Shown here piece by piece: positions 15,810 through 24,263 of a stretch of 42,037 nucleotides of DNA. The stretch is taken from assembly GCA_958407995.1 (NCBI GenBank), contig CATYJU010000016.1, positions 1-42,037 on the forward strand, written 5' to 3'. How positions within the stretch are numbered: position 1 is the stretch's first letter; the number at the start of each line of letters is the position of its first letter. The stretch is from an uncultured Collinsella sp. GTDB taxonomy: Bacteria > Actinomycetota > Coriobacteriia > Coriobacteriales > Coriobacteriaceae. Position numbers and translations under genes: made by a program. The notes under the pieces were generated by a model that worked only from the letters and a program-made list of their open reading frames with translations, had not been told where the DNA came from and ran no database searches.

Positions 15810-16707
15810 TGTAAAGAAACGTGGCGGATTGGGACGTGGACTCAATGCTTTGGTCTCAGAGGCCGAGTATGAGACCGGTGGTTCAGCTGCGTCGGCTTCG
15901 AATGCCGCATCTGAAATAAAACTACCTATTGAGGATATCGTTCCCAACCCTAATCAGCCGCGAATTCACTTTAACGAAACTGAACTTCGTGAGTTGAGCG
16001 AGTCAATTCAAGAACATGGCGTCTTGCAGCCGCTTTTGGTTCGCAAGCATGGAAACGGCTATGAGATCATCGCTGGTGAGCGTCGTTACCAAGCGTCAAA
16101 GCTTGCTGGTCTTGAGGAGCTGCCTGTCATCATTAAAGATGTTAATGATGAAGAGATGCTTGCTCTTGCACTTATCGAAAACCTTCAGCGTTCTGATCTG
16201 AATCCTGTCGAAGAGGCTAAGGGCTATCGCCAGCTCATAGATGCCAGCGGTATGACCCAGGAGGCATTGTCAAAGGCTGTAAGCAAGTCACGCTCTGCAA
16301 TTGCAAACTCGCTACGCCTTCTTGATCTTCCTGAAGTTGTTCAGCAGATGATATTTGAGGGCAAACTTACTGCTGGTCATGCACGTGCGATTCTTGCAGT
16401 TCCCTATGAGGATGCTCGAATTCGACTTGCTGAGAAGGTTGTTGCAGAGGGCCTTTCCGTAAGAGCGACAGAAAATCTTGCTCCGTTGTTTTCTGCCGGA
16501 GAGACACCTAAGACTCCGAGGCCTGCAACGCCTCAGTCTTTTAAAAAGGCTGCCCGCGTGCTTCGTCAGGTTTTTAATACCAACGTGCGTGTGAAGAGCT
16601 CGCGAGGAAAGAATAAGATTGAGATTGAGTTTAAAGACGAGGAAGAGCTCTCTCGTATTCTTGGTGAAATGATTCAGTTTGATCAAGGAGGCCAAGATGA
16701 GGAATAG
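15802..16707 (+). CDS. parB: Chromosome partitioning protein ParB (Spo0J)
   Basis: The 301-residue CTP-dependent clamp loads at parS and slides along DNA. It has GLGRGLNAL at the N-terminus, the CTP-binding GERRYQASKLAG (92-103), ENLQRSDLNPVEEA (126-139) and a helix-turn-helix MTQEALSKAVSKSRSAIANSLRLL (151-174). The C-terminal dimerisation domain ends with a typical IEIEFKDEEELSRIL. The start is GTG 15802 inside the end of parA, so the pair is translationally coupled. Confidence 0.96.
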   Translation: MPSVKKRGGLGRGLNALVSEAEYETGGSAASASNAASEIKLPIEDIVPNPNQPRIHFNETELRELSESIQEHGVLQPLLVRKHGNGYEIIAGERRYQASKLAGLEELPVIIKDVNDEEMLALALIENLQRSDLNPVEEAKGYRQLIDASGMTQEALSKAVSKSRSAIANSLRLLDLPEVVQQMIFEGKLTAGHARAILAVPYEDARIRLAEKVVAEGLSVRATENLAPLFSAGETPKTPRPATPQSFKKAARVLRQVFNTNVRVKSSRGKNKIEIEFKDEEELSRILGEMIQFDQGGQDEE

Positions 16708-16951
16708 GATTTTAACTGCGATTGCATTGGCGACGACTGTCGCGGTTGGTGCCTTTGCTGGCTATAAGATCGCGACAGACGATGAGCTTCGAGGTCGTTT
16801 GCTTCATAGCGCGCATGATATTGTCGATACATCCAAGAAGAAAATGGATGTTATGACAGAAGATGTTGCCATGCGCACTGCTCAGGTAACGAAGAATCCC
16901 AAGATTAATCAAGGTTGGGTTAGCAACCAATGGGAAAATGTAGGCTATTAG
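16697..16951 (+). CDS. Small membrane-anchored protein overlapping parB
   Basis: This is an unrecognised 84-residue protein. Residues 4-24 are hydrophobic (ILTAIALATTVAVGAFAGYKI) and form a signal anchor. The rest is soluble and mixed-charge, with a helix likely at residues 30-65, and the C-terminus reads NQGWVSNQWENVGY. ATG 16697 has AAGGAGG seven bases upstream, inside the last codons of parB; the overlap is 11 bases. It is the last gene of the parAB operon. The size and layout resemble YtxH-like small envelope proteins, but homology is not evident. Confidence 0.8.
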   Translation: MRNRILTAIALATTVAVGAFAGYKIATDDELRGRLLHSAHDIVDTSKKKMDVMTEDVAMRTAQVTKNPKINQGWVSNQWENVGY

Positions 16952-16979
16952 GTACCTAACAATTACTTAGCATATTTTG

Positions 16980-17023
16980 AGGGGTTCTTGTCTGATTCAC
17001 GAGGCAAGGACCCCTTATTTTGG
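16980..17023 (+). terminator. Terminator of the parAB operon
   Basis: AGGGGTTCTTG pairs with CAAGGACCCCT (one G-U pair) around a loop of about 16 bases, followed by TATTTT. It lies 29 bases after the small membrane protein gene. Confidence 0.65.
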
Positions 17024-17076
17024 CCGTAAAAAATGGGACCAGTAGCAGTTGATTCAAAATTAAGGTCAATAAATGA

Positions 17077-17113
17077 AACGGCCTCGGTTGCATATCTTGC
17101 AACCGAGGCCGTT
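17077..17113 (-). terminator. Terminator of rlmN
   Basis: A 16-bp perfect stem (17077-17092 with 17098-17113) with a five-base loop is followed on the minus strand by a short T-rich tract. It lies downstream of the rlmN stop codon and is convergent with the parAB terminator. Confidence 0.8.
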
Positions 17114-17116
17114 CGA

Positions 17117-17132
17117 TGTTTCACATGAAACG
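17117..17132. promoter_or_regulatory. Degenerate parS-like site near rlmN 3' end
   Basis: TGTTTCACATGAAACG differs from perfect parS by one central base and the last base. It lies between the rlmN stop and its terminator, 2.2 kb from the parS cluster. Confidence 0.5.
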
Positions 17133-17150
17133 TTTTGGGGTGTGACTCCC

Positions 17151-18203
17151 CTATGCGTACTTCTGAACTTTGAAGCGCTGCTTCAGCTGTCCGCAAGCGG
17201 CGTCAATATCGTTACCACGGGAGTTACGAATCGTGGTCTCGATGCCACGGGACTCAAGACGACGCTGAAGATCCTCAACCTTATGAATCGGCGACGGCTT
17301 GAGCGGGCTGCCCTCGATGTCGTTAAGCTGAATCAGGTTAACGTGGCACAGCGTTCCCTCGCAGAAGTCGCAGAGCGCCTGCATCTCTGGATTCGTATCG
17401 TTGACGCCTTCGATCATGGCATACTCATAGGTCGGGCGGCGGCCAGTCTTCTCGGTGTAAAGCTGAAGCGCCTCGTGAAGTCGAAGCAGCGTGTACTTCT
17501 TAACGCCGGGCATGAGCTTATTGCGCGTCGACTGGATGGCGGAATGCAGGGAAACGGCAAGCGTGAACTGCTCGGGGATGTCGGCAAATTTGCGAATACC
17601 TGGAATAACGCCGCTGGTAGAGACGGTGAGGTGGCGAGCGCCAATACCGATGCCATCGGGGTCGTTGAGGATTCGCAGCGCCTTGAGAACCTCATCGTAG
17701 TTGGCAAACGGCTCGCCCTGACCCATGAAGACAACGCTCGTGGCACGCTCGCCAAAGTCGTTAGATACATGAAGTACCTGGTCGACGATCTCTTGAGCGG
17801 TCAGAGAACGCTTGAGGCCGTTGAGACCGGTAGCGCAAAAGGCGCAGCCCATGCCGCAGCCTGCCTGGGTGGAAACGCAGACAGAAAGCTTGTTACGGCG
17901 GGGCATGCCGACAGTCTCGACGGAAACGCCGTCGTGGTACTCGAGCAGATACTTGCGAGAGCCATCTTTGGAAACCTGCTTGGTTAGTTCAGTCGGCGTG
18001 TCAAAGGCAAAAGCCTCTTTAAGCTGCTCGCGGAAAGCCTTGGGAAGGTTGGTCATATCGTCAAACGAACAAACGTTCTTCTCAAAGACCCATTCGATGA
18101 GCTGCTTCGCGCGGAAGGCGGGCTGGCCAAGTTCGGCCACAAGGTCGCGAATATCGTTTTGGCTCAAGTCGCGAATGTCCTGAGATTTAGTCCTGGGATT
18201 CAT
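17151..18203 (-). CDS. rlmN: Dual-specificity rRNA/tRNA methyltransferase RlmN
   Basis: This radical-SAM enzyme methylates C2 of A2503 in 23S rRNA (and A37 in tRNA in some bacteria). The 350-residue protein has the cluster motif CGMGCAFC (C116, C120, C123) and the methyl-carrying cysteine C337 in NDIDAACGQL, so it is RlmN-like. Cfr is unlikely on overall RlmN similarity. The N-terminal helical domain (FRAKQLIEWVF) is intact. It is a single gene, divergent from ddl. Confidence 0.94.
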   Translation of the reverse strand: MNPRTKSQDIRDLSQNDIRDLVAELGQPAFRAKQLIEWVFEKNVCSFDDMTNLPKAFREQLKEAFAFDTPTELTKQVSKDGSRKYLLEYHDGVSVETVGMPRRNKLSVCVSTQAGCGMGCAFCATGLNGLKRSLTAQEIVDQVLHVSNDFGERATSVVFMGQGEPFANYDEVLKALRILNDPDGIGIGARHLTVSTSGVIPGIRKFADIPEQFTLAVSLHSAIQSTRNKLMPGVKKYTLLRLHEALQLYTEKTGRRPTYEYAMIEGVNDTNPEMQALCDFCEGTLCHVNLIQLNDIEGSPLKPSPIHKVEDLQRRLESRGIETTIRNSRGNDIDAACGQLKQRFKVQKYA

Positions 18204-18288
18204 GGAAGCCTTTCGATTTTGGGGAAACGTAGAGGGTATCGCTACAATATGGTATCAGCTGCAGAAATTATAGAGGAGGAGTCTGCCC

Positions 18289-19254
18289 ATGCCGGGTAAA
18301 AGCCTAGAGAACATGCACGTAGCGGTCTTGGCGGGCGGTCATTCCGCTGAGCGCGAGATCTCGCTCAATTCGGGAAAGAACGTCGTGGTTGCCTTGAAGG
18401 AGGCCGGCTACACTTCGGTGGAGCTGCTCGACACGGCTGCCGATGATTTTATGGTAACCATGGCGACCGGCGGCTTTGACGTGGCGTTTATCGCCATGCA
18501 CGGTGTCGGCGGCGAGGATGGCGCCATGCAGGGCGCTATGGAGACCCTGGGTATCCCCTACACGGCCTCGGGCGTGCTTGCCAGCGCCTGCGGTGCCGAC
18601 AAGGAGGTCTCTAAGCTCCTGTACGCCAAGGCGGGCATTCCCGTTGCCCCCGGCCTTGCGCTCGAGGTGGGCGATGAAGTCGATATCGATCATATCGTCG
18701 AGGTTTGTGGCGAGCGCTGCTTTGTGAAGCCGGCCGTCAACGGTTCCAGCTATGGCATTTCCCTGGTCCATGAGCCCTCCGAGCTGCCCGCGGCAATCGC
18801 CAAGGCGTTTGAGTACGGCGACAAAGTGCTGGTCGAGAAGTGCATCGAGGGTACCGAGATCACCGTCGGCGTATACGGCGAAGATGACGTGCGCGCTCTG
18901 CCGATTGTCGAGATTCGCAAGCCCGAGGACTGCGAGTTCTACGATCTGGACGTGAAATATGTCGACCCTACGGACATCCATCGCATTCCGGCGCAGATTT
19001 CACCCGAGAACTACGCTCGTGCCCAGGAGCTTGCCTGTGCCGCTCACAAGGCGCTCGGTTGCCTGGGCATCTCGCGCAGCGATTTTATCGTGAGCGAGGA
19101 CGGCCCCGTTATCCTCGAGACCAATACCATTCCCGGCATGACCGATACGTCGCTGTATCCGGATGAGATCCGCCACACCGACGACATGACGTTCCCGCAG
19201 GTCTGTGACAGTCTGATCCGTATGGGTCTTCGTCGAGCGGGCATTGCATGCTAA
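18289..19254 (+). CDS. ddl: D-alanine--D-alanine ligase
   Basis: This ATP-grasp ligase makes the D-Ala-D-Ala dipeptide for peptidoglycan. The 321-residue protein has GGHSAEREISLNSG (16-29), HGVGGEDG (71-78), KPAVNGSSYGIS, and the metal-binding ILETNTIPGMTDTSLYP. The omega-loop residue is tyrosine (VKY), as in D-Ala-D-Ala rather than D-Ala-D-lactate ligases. ATG 18289 follows AGGAGGAG. A TACAAT at 18243-18248 may be its -10. The stop codon overlaps the start of the helicase gene (ATGCTAA). Confidence 0.93.
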   Translation: MPGKSLENMHVAVLAGGHSAEREISLNSGKNVVVALKEAGYTSVELLDTAADDFMVTMATGGFDVAFIAMHGVGGEDGAMQGAMETLGIPYTASGVLASACGADKEVSKLLYAKAGIPVAPGLALEVGDEVDIDHIVEVCGERCFVKPAVNGSSYGISLVHEPSELPAAIAKAFEYGDKVLVEKCIEGTEITVGVYGEDDVRALPIVEIRKPEDCEFYDLDVKYVDPTDIHRIPAQISPENYARAQELACAAHKALGCLGISRSDFIVSEDGPVILETNTIPGMTDTSLYPDEIRHTDDMTFPQVCDSLIRMGLRRAGIAC

Positions 19255-22142
19255 TCGAGGACGCGGTTTCGTCAGGAACGCCGCAGTTTGTCATCGACTC
19301 CTATGCCACGCTTGCCGAACGCGCCAAAACGCAGTCCTTCGGCCTTATCGAGGAAGATGTAATTGTCCTTGATACCGAGACCACGGGTCTTTCGGTGCAG
19401 GACAACGAGCTGATCGAGATCTCGGCGGCCCGTCTTTCGGGCCGCGAGGTTATCGACCGCTTCGATACCTTCGTGCATCCCAAGCAGCTGATTCCTGCCG
19501 AGATTACCGAGCTCACGAGCATTACAAATGCCGATGTGGCAGATGCCCCGTCGGCCGTTGAGGCCGTCGCTGCTCTCGCCGATTTTGTCGGTGGTTGCCC
19601 GGTGATCGCACATAACGCCACGTTCGACCGCTCGTTTATCGAGTCGGTCAAAGGCGGCGTCAACGTGAGCGATATTTGGATCGATTCGCTGGCGCTGTCG
19701 CGCATCGCGCTTCCGCGCCTGGCCTCGCACAAGCTGTCTTTTATGGCCGATCTGTTTGGCTGTGACTCGGTATCACACCGTGCCAATGCCGATGTCGACG
19801 CCCTGTGTGGCGTATGGCGCGTGTTGCTCGTGGCGCTCACCGACTTGCCCCAGGGCCTCATGGCGCGCCTAGCCGACATGCATCCGGACGTGCCTTGGTC
19901 CTATCGTCCTATCTTCTCATTCTTGGCAGGGCAGAACCCTGGTTCTATCTTCTCTCTCAGCGCCGCTCGTGCTGACGTTCTCAAGGCCGATCGCGCCGAC
20001 GATCGGGTGGACGCCGACGAACTACCGGTCCTCAAGATGCCGAGTCGTGAGGAGATTGAGGCAGACTATGCGCCGGGTGGCCTGGTCAATCGCATGTATC
20101 CCACTTACGAGCCGCGTGATGAGCAGATCGCGATGGCGCTCGAGGTCCGCGATGCGCTGGTCACGGGCACTCATCGTGTAATTGAGGCGGGCACAGGCGT
20201 CGGCAAATCGATGGCCTATCTGGTGCCTTTTGCCGAGGCAGCACGCCGTAACAACATCACGGTTGGTATTGCGACCAAATCGAACAATCTAGCCGACCAG
20301 CTCATGTACCATGAGCTTCCAAAACTTGCCGAGCAACTGGAAGGTGGTCTGTCATTTTGCGCTCTCAAGGGGTATGACCACTATCCGTGCCTGCGCAAGC
20401 TTGAGCGCATGAGCCGCGGCCAGGTCGAGATTACCACCAAGCGCGATCCGGCGGACACGCTCACGGCGGTCGCGGTCATTATGGCGTACGTTTGCCAATC
20501 AGCCGATGGCGACCTCGACTCACTTGGCATTCGGTGGCGCAGCGTCAACCGCCCCGACTTTACGACGGCCTCGCGCGAGTGTGCTCGTCGCCTCTGCCCG
20601 TTTTTCCCTGATAAATGTTTGGTCCACGGCGCTCGCCGTCGTGCGGCGCATGCCGATGTGGTGGTCACCAACCATTCCCTGCTGTTCCGCAATGTTGCGG
20701 CCGAGGGCAGGATTTTGCCTCCGATTCGTCATTGGGTAATCGACGAGGCCCATTCTATCGAGCGCGAGGCGCGCCGTCAGTGGGCGCGCGTGGTGTCGGC
20801 GGACGAATCACGCGTTCTGTTTGAGCGCCTGGGTGGCTCGAGCACCGGTGCGCTAAGCCAGGTTTCCCGTGATTTGGCAACCTCCGAGGGCTCTACGCTC
20901 TATCTGGGCCTTACTGCCAAGGCGACGTCGACGGTTGCGCGCGCGAGCATGGCAATCGCCGACGTGTTCGATGACGTTCGCGAGCTCGGCCGCCGTGCCC
21001 GTGGGGGTTATGACAATGCCAATCTATGGATTGGCCCCGAGCTGCGCGAATCTGACGACTGGCATGATTTCTTACCGTCGGCCTACGCTGCCATCGATGC
21101 ATTGGAACGAGCTGACAAGAGCGTCGACGCGCTGGTGCAAGCCGTCGCCGCCGACAAGCCCGAGGTTGTTGTCGACCTGGGTGATATTTCGCGCCGCCTG
21201 CACGAGCTGGCCGAGAACCTCAAACTCATCATTGACGGCACCGATGAACACTACGTGTATTCGCTGCAGGTCAATCGCAGGCTGCGTGCCGGCGGAGAGT
21301 CAATGACCGCAGAGCGCATCGACATTGGCGAGGCCTTGGCAACCGAGTGGCTGCCCGAGGTTCACACGGCTATCTTTGCCTCGGCGACCATGACGGTGTC
21401 CAAAAGCTTTGAACACTTTAACCACGCGGTCGGCCTCGATCGCATCGGTGCTTCAACATCCTCATCGTTGCACTTGGACTCGAGTTACGACTTCGATTCG
21501 AACATGGCTGTAGTCGTTGCGGGCGATATCCCCGATCCGCGCGATCGTGAGAGCTATCTTACGGCGCTCGAGCGCGTGCTGGTCGACGCCCATCTTGCCA
21601 TGGGCGGATCGGTGCTCACACTGTTCACCAATCGGCGCGACATGGAAGACCTGTACGCCCGCGTTGAGCCCAAGATGGCCCGTGCGGGTCTGGAGCTCAA
21701 CTGCCAGCAGCGCAACTCATCTCCTCGTCGCCTGCGCGACCGGTTTATCAACGAGCCGACCTCGTCGCTTTTTGCTCTTAAGGCCTTTTGGGAGGGATTC
21801 GACGCCAGCGGCGAGACGCTGCGCTGCGTCATCATTCCCAAGCTGCCGTTCTCGAGCCCCACGGACCCGCTCTCGTGCGAGCGCAACCTGCGCGAAGACC
21901 GCGCTTGGGCGCGCTATTCGCTGCCCGAGGCGGTGCTCGAGGTCAAGCAGGCGGCCGGCCGCCTTATCCGCTCGTCGACCGATTGCGGCGTGCTGATTCT
22001 GGCCGACCCGCGCCTGGTGACGAAGGGCTACGGAAAGAAGTTCTTAACGTCGCTGCCCACGAGCTCCTACCAGCGCATCGAATCTGCGCAGATCGGGCAC
22101 TATCTGCAACTGTGGCGTGCACGCCACGAGCGGCGGCGCTAA
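19248..22142 (+). CDS. dinG: DinG-like protein: DEDDh exonuclease fused to XPD-type helicase
   Basis: The 964-residue protein starts with a DnaQ-type 3'-5' exonuclease: VLDTETTG (40-47), AHNATFD (121-127) and HRANADVDA (177-185). The helicase part has Walker A EAGTGVGKS (313-321) and the DEAH box (499-502). C381, C445, C450 and C457 are spaced like the four iron-sulfur ligands of XPD/DinG helicases, whereas some Gram-positive exonuclease-fused DinG proteins lack them. The C-terminal motif QAAGRLIRSSTDCGVLILAD is intact. It probably unwinds R-loops or damaged forks. It is coupled to ddl, and its stop overlaps the convergent WYL gene. Confidence 0.9.
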   Translation: MLIEDAVSSGTPQFVIDSYATLAERAKTQSFGLIEEDVIVLDTETTGLSVQDNELIEISAARLSGREVIDRFDTFVHPKQLIPAEITELTSITNADVADAPSAVEAVAALADFVGGCPVIAHNATFDRSFIESVKGGVNVSDIWIDSLALSRIALPRLASHKLSFMADLFGCDSVSHRANADVDALCGVWRVLLVALTDLPQGLMARLADMHPDVPWSYRPIFSFLAGQNPGSIFSLSAARADVLKADRADDRVDADELPVLKMPSREEIEADYAPGGLVNRMYPTYEPRDEQIAMALEVRDALVTGTHRVIEAGTGVGKSMAYLVPFAEAARRNNITVGIATKSNNLADQLMYHELPKLAEQLEGGLSFCALKGYDHYPCLRKLERMSRGQVEITTKRDPADTLTAVAVIMAYVCQSADGDLDSLGIRWRSVNRPDFTTASRECARRLCPFFPDKCLVHGARRRAAHADVVVTNHSLLFRNVAAEGRILPPIRHWVIDEAHSIEREARRQWARVVSADESRVLFERLGGSSTGALSQVSRDLATSEGSTLYLGLTAKATSTVARASMAIADVFDDVRELGRRARGGYDNANLWIGPELRESDDWHDFLPSAYAAIDALERADKSVDALVQAVAADKPEVVVDLGDISRRLHELAENLKLIIDGTDEHYVYSLQVNRRLRAGGESMTAERIDIGEALATEWLPEVHTAIFASATMTVSKSFEHFNHAVGLDRIGASTSSSLHLDSSYDFDSNMAVVVAGDIPDPRDRESYLTALERVLVDAHLAMGGSVLTLFTNRRDMEDLYARVEPKMARAGLELNCQQRNSSPRRLRDRFINEPTSSLFALKAFWEGFDASGETLRCVIIPKLPFSSPTDPLSCERNLREDRAWARYSLPEAVLEVKQAAGRLIRSSTDCGVLILADPRLVTKGYGKKFLTSLPTSSYQRIESAQIGHYLQLWRARHERRR

Positions 22143-23056
22143 AGCGGACAGACGAGGGTTTTTGCCATATCGCACAGACGCTTTGACAGGGCGGGGTCAT
22201 CCAAGATGCGGATGGCTCCGCCCGCTGCAATTATCTGGCTCAGTAGCCAACGCTCGGAGCCGTAATGCACGGTTACCGTTGCCATGTCTGCCCCGCTGCG
22301 CTCGATTAGGGTGATGCCGGCCCAGTCCAGATACTCCGCCATATCGAATGGCATCAAGAGCTTTGCGCTACGCTGCGTCCGAGCAAGGGAATCGTGGAGG
22401 GATGTGACGTCCGGTGCATGAGGCACGACGGAGTCTTCCGTCAAGGCGAGTCCCTCGATTTTATCCATGCGATAGGTGCGCTGCTCATCGACCGCGATGT
22501 CCCAGGCAATCAGGTATGTTTGGTCGCCGTTTGCCGTAATGCGCAAGGGGTCGACCAGACGCTCACGTGGCCGTGCATCGTCCATCGAGCGATACGAGAT
22601 GCGGCAGCGAACGCCGTCCTGAATGGCGCAGCTCAGCTGCTGCCAGTGCGACCCGTGGTTGACGGTGTCAAAGACGCGCTGGTTATAGCCGAGCTCTTCG
22701 GGTAGAAGGGCATGTCGAATCCGAGCTGCCGTATGCGGCTCGATCCCCAACGATTCAAGTTCATGGTTGAGCACAGCGCCCTCGGCGGCACTCAAGCGCA
22801 GCGGTAGCACACGCCCGGCGTCACCGGTGAGGACCACACGCTCGCCGCGGCATTCGCAGATGATGCGCGCGCCCGATTCTCGGTCCGCGAGTGTCGAGAC
22901 GATCTCGAGAATCTCGTCGAGCGATACCCCCGTGATGTCAAAGCGACTGCAAATCTCGGTTCGTGTCATGCCGCTCTCGCCGGCGGCGTAGAGGGCCTCC
23001 ATGATGTCGATGGCGCGCGAGAGTCTCTGCTCGCTGGTGAGTTTACGCACGGGCAT
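22139..23056 (-). CDS. WYL-domain transcriptional regulator, PafC-like
   Basis: The 305-residue regulator has an N-terminal helix-turn-helix (about 8-50, TRTEICSRFDITGVSLDEILEIVSTL) and a WYL domain (about 140-215; TYLIAWDIAVDEQRTYRMDKIEGL), followed by a WCX-like extension. WYL proteins sense nucleic-acid ligands; the tandem PafB/PafC pair activates the mycobacterial DNA-damage response. It overlaps the upstream WYL gene by 14 bases, so the pair is coexpressed. It converges tail to tail on the DinG-like gene with four shared bases. The assignment to PafC is by pairing and order. Confidence 0.82.
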   Translation of the reverse strand: MPVRKLTSEQRLSRAIDIMEALYAAGESGMTRTEICSRFDITGVSLDEILEIVSTLADRESGARIICECRGERVVLTGDAGRVLPLRLSAAEGAVLNHELESLGIEPHTAARIRHALLPEELGYNQRVFDTVNHGSHWQQLSCAIQDGVRCRISYRSMDDARPRERLVDPLRITANGDQTYLIAWDIAVDEQRTYRMDKIEGLALTEDSVVPHAPDVTSLHDSLARTQRSAKLLMPFDMAEYLDWAGITLIERSGADMATVTVHYGSERWLLSQIIAAGGAIRILDDPALSKRLCDMAKTLVCPL

Positions 23057-24065
23057 ACTCGTGCACCGTCCTTTCGATGAGGTGGTTCCACGCCTGCTTG
23101 AGCGATTTGGGGGCCATGGGCCTCATGCCGTCCATGGCGTGGGCCATGCAAAATGAGGCGGCGGCTTCAAGATCGCGCACGTCAACGGTCCAGGTCCATC
23201 CCACATCGGTGTGTGCGAGCTCACCTCGCCCGCGCGTGAGGCCGTTGATCATATCGATCTGCGTCTGAGGGGCGAACGAGAACGTGGCTGCAACGGGCGG
23301 TCGGTCGGCAAAATCGAATTCAAAGAACAGATAGTCGTTGAGATTGAAGTTCGCGGGGATGACGTAGGCCTTCGAAGGACGCCAAGCGCGTACGATACGG
23401 TCGCAGCGGAATGTCCTGATGCCGTCGGTGACGTTGTCGAGGCCGCAGAAGTACGCCACGCCCTCGCGCTCGAACATGCCGTAGACGCAGACGGTACGTT
23501 CTTTCTGCTCGCCGCGTCCGTTCTGATATAAAAATCGCAGCGCGCATCGCTCGGCAAAGGCGCTCCATACCGCATCGACGGTGGGAGAGCGGCGGATCGG
23601 TGTTTCGTCCGCCGTCGTCCTACCGGTGAGGTAGGCAATCTTTGATCGAATATCGGCAAGCGGTGCGGCAAAAGTGGATGAGCCGGCCGCTAGTGTCTGG
23701 TCGATGGCGTTGAGCAGGATATCGGCGTCGTCTGCGGTGATGAGGCCGCCTGCTGCAAAGGTGTGCTCGCGGTCAATTGTCCACGAGCTTTCCTCGGTCT
23801 CCTGCGCGCCGGCGGGGCGAACCTCCTTGATTAAGATGCCACGCTCGAGCAGTTTGTCACGATCGCGCCGAAACTTGCGCTTATCCGAGTCGATGTTGCC
23901 CGAGCCATATCCCAGGTCAGAATCCAAGACGATCTGCTCGGTCGTCAGCGGTTCGGGGGAGCTATTGAGCACAAAGAAAAGATTGAGGATGCGCTGAGCC
24001 GTTTTATCGAAACTGGGCTTCGAATTCCCCTTTTTAATTGTTGCGGTCGCGTCGCTTGCCGTCAT
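23043..24065 (-). CDS. WYL-domain transcriptional regulator, PafB-like
   Basis: This 340-residue protein has an N-terminal winged helix (about 20-80, TAQRILNLFFVLNSS and DSDKRKFRRDRDKLLERGILI) and a WYL region (about 175-245) where the WYL tripeptide is replaced by AYFCG. The RTFRCDRIVRAW motif that closes the WYL fold is present. ATG 24065 is preceded by GAGGA. It is the first gene of the two-gene unit. The partner and the neighbouring helicase suggest a DNA-stress role (inference). Confidence 0.8.
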   Translation of the reverse strand: MTASDATATIKKGNSKPSFDKTAQRILNLFFVLNSSPEPLTTEQIVLDSDLGYGSGNIDSDKRKFRRDRDKLLERGILIKEVRPAGAQETEESSWTIDREHTFAAGGLITADDADILLNAIDQTLAAGSSTFAAPLADIRSKIAYLTGRTTADETPIRRSPTVDAVWSAFAERCALRFLYQNGRGEQKERTVCVYGMFEREGVAYFCGLDNVTDGIRTFRCDRIVRAWRPSKAYVIPANFNLNDYLFFEFDFADRPPVAATFSFAPQTQIDMINGLTRGRGELAHTDVGWTWTVDVRDLEAAASFCMAHAMDGMRPMAPKSLKQAWNHLIERTVHEYARA

Positions 24066-24263
24066 AGAGTCCTCGCATGAGAAGGTGGTTTGCTGCCATG
24101 ATTTTAGTCCGATATGGAGATTAGGCTATATCCTTGTCCGCTCGGGGCGTTAAGATGGCCCGAATTCGGTCGTTTGCGCTCGCTCGGGGTATACTTTCGA
24201 CTATATACGGTTCTAATGTGCATGCATTGGGCCTATTTGTCGGATTATGGATGTGGAGCGCAC

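Noticed and set aside
17073..17987. 304-codon frame antisense to rlmN
   Set aside because: rlmN is unambiguous, and this frame begins inside its terminator.
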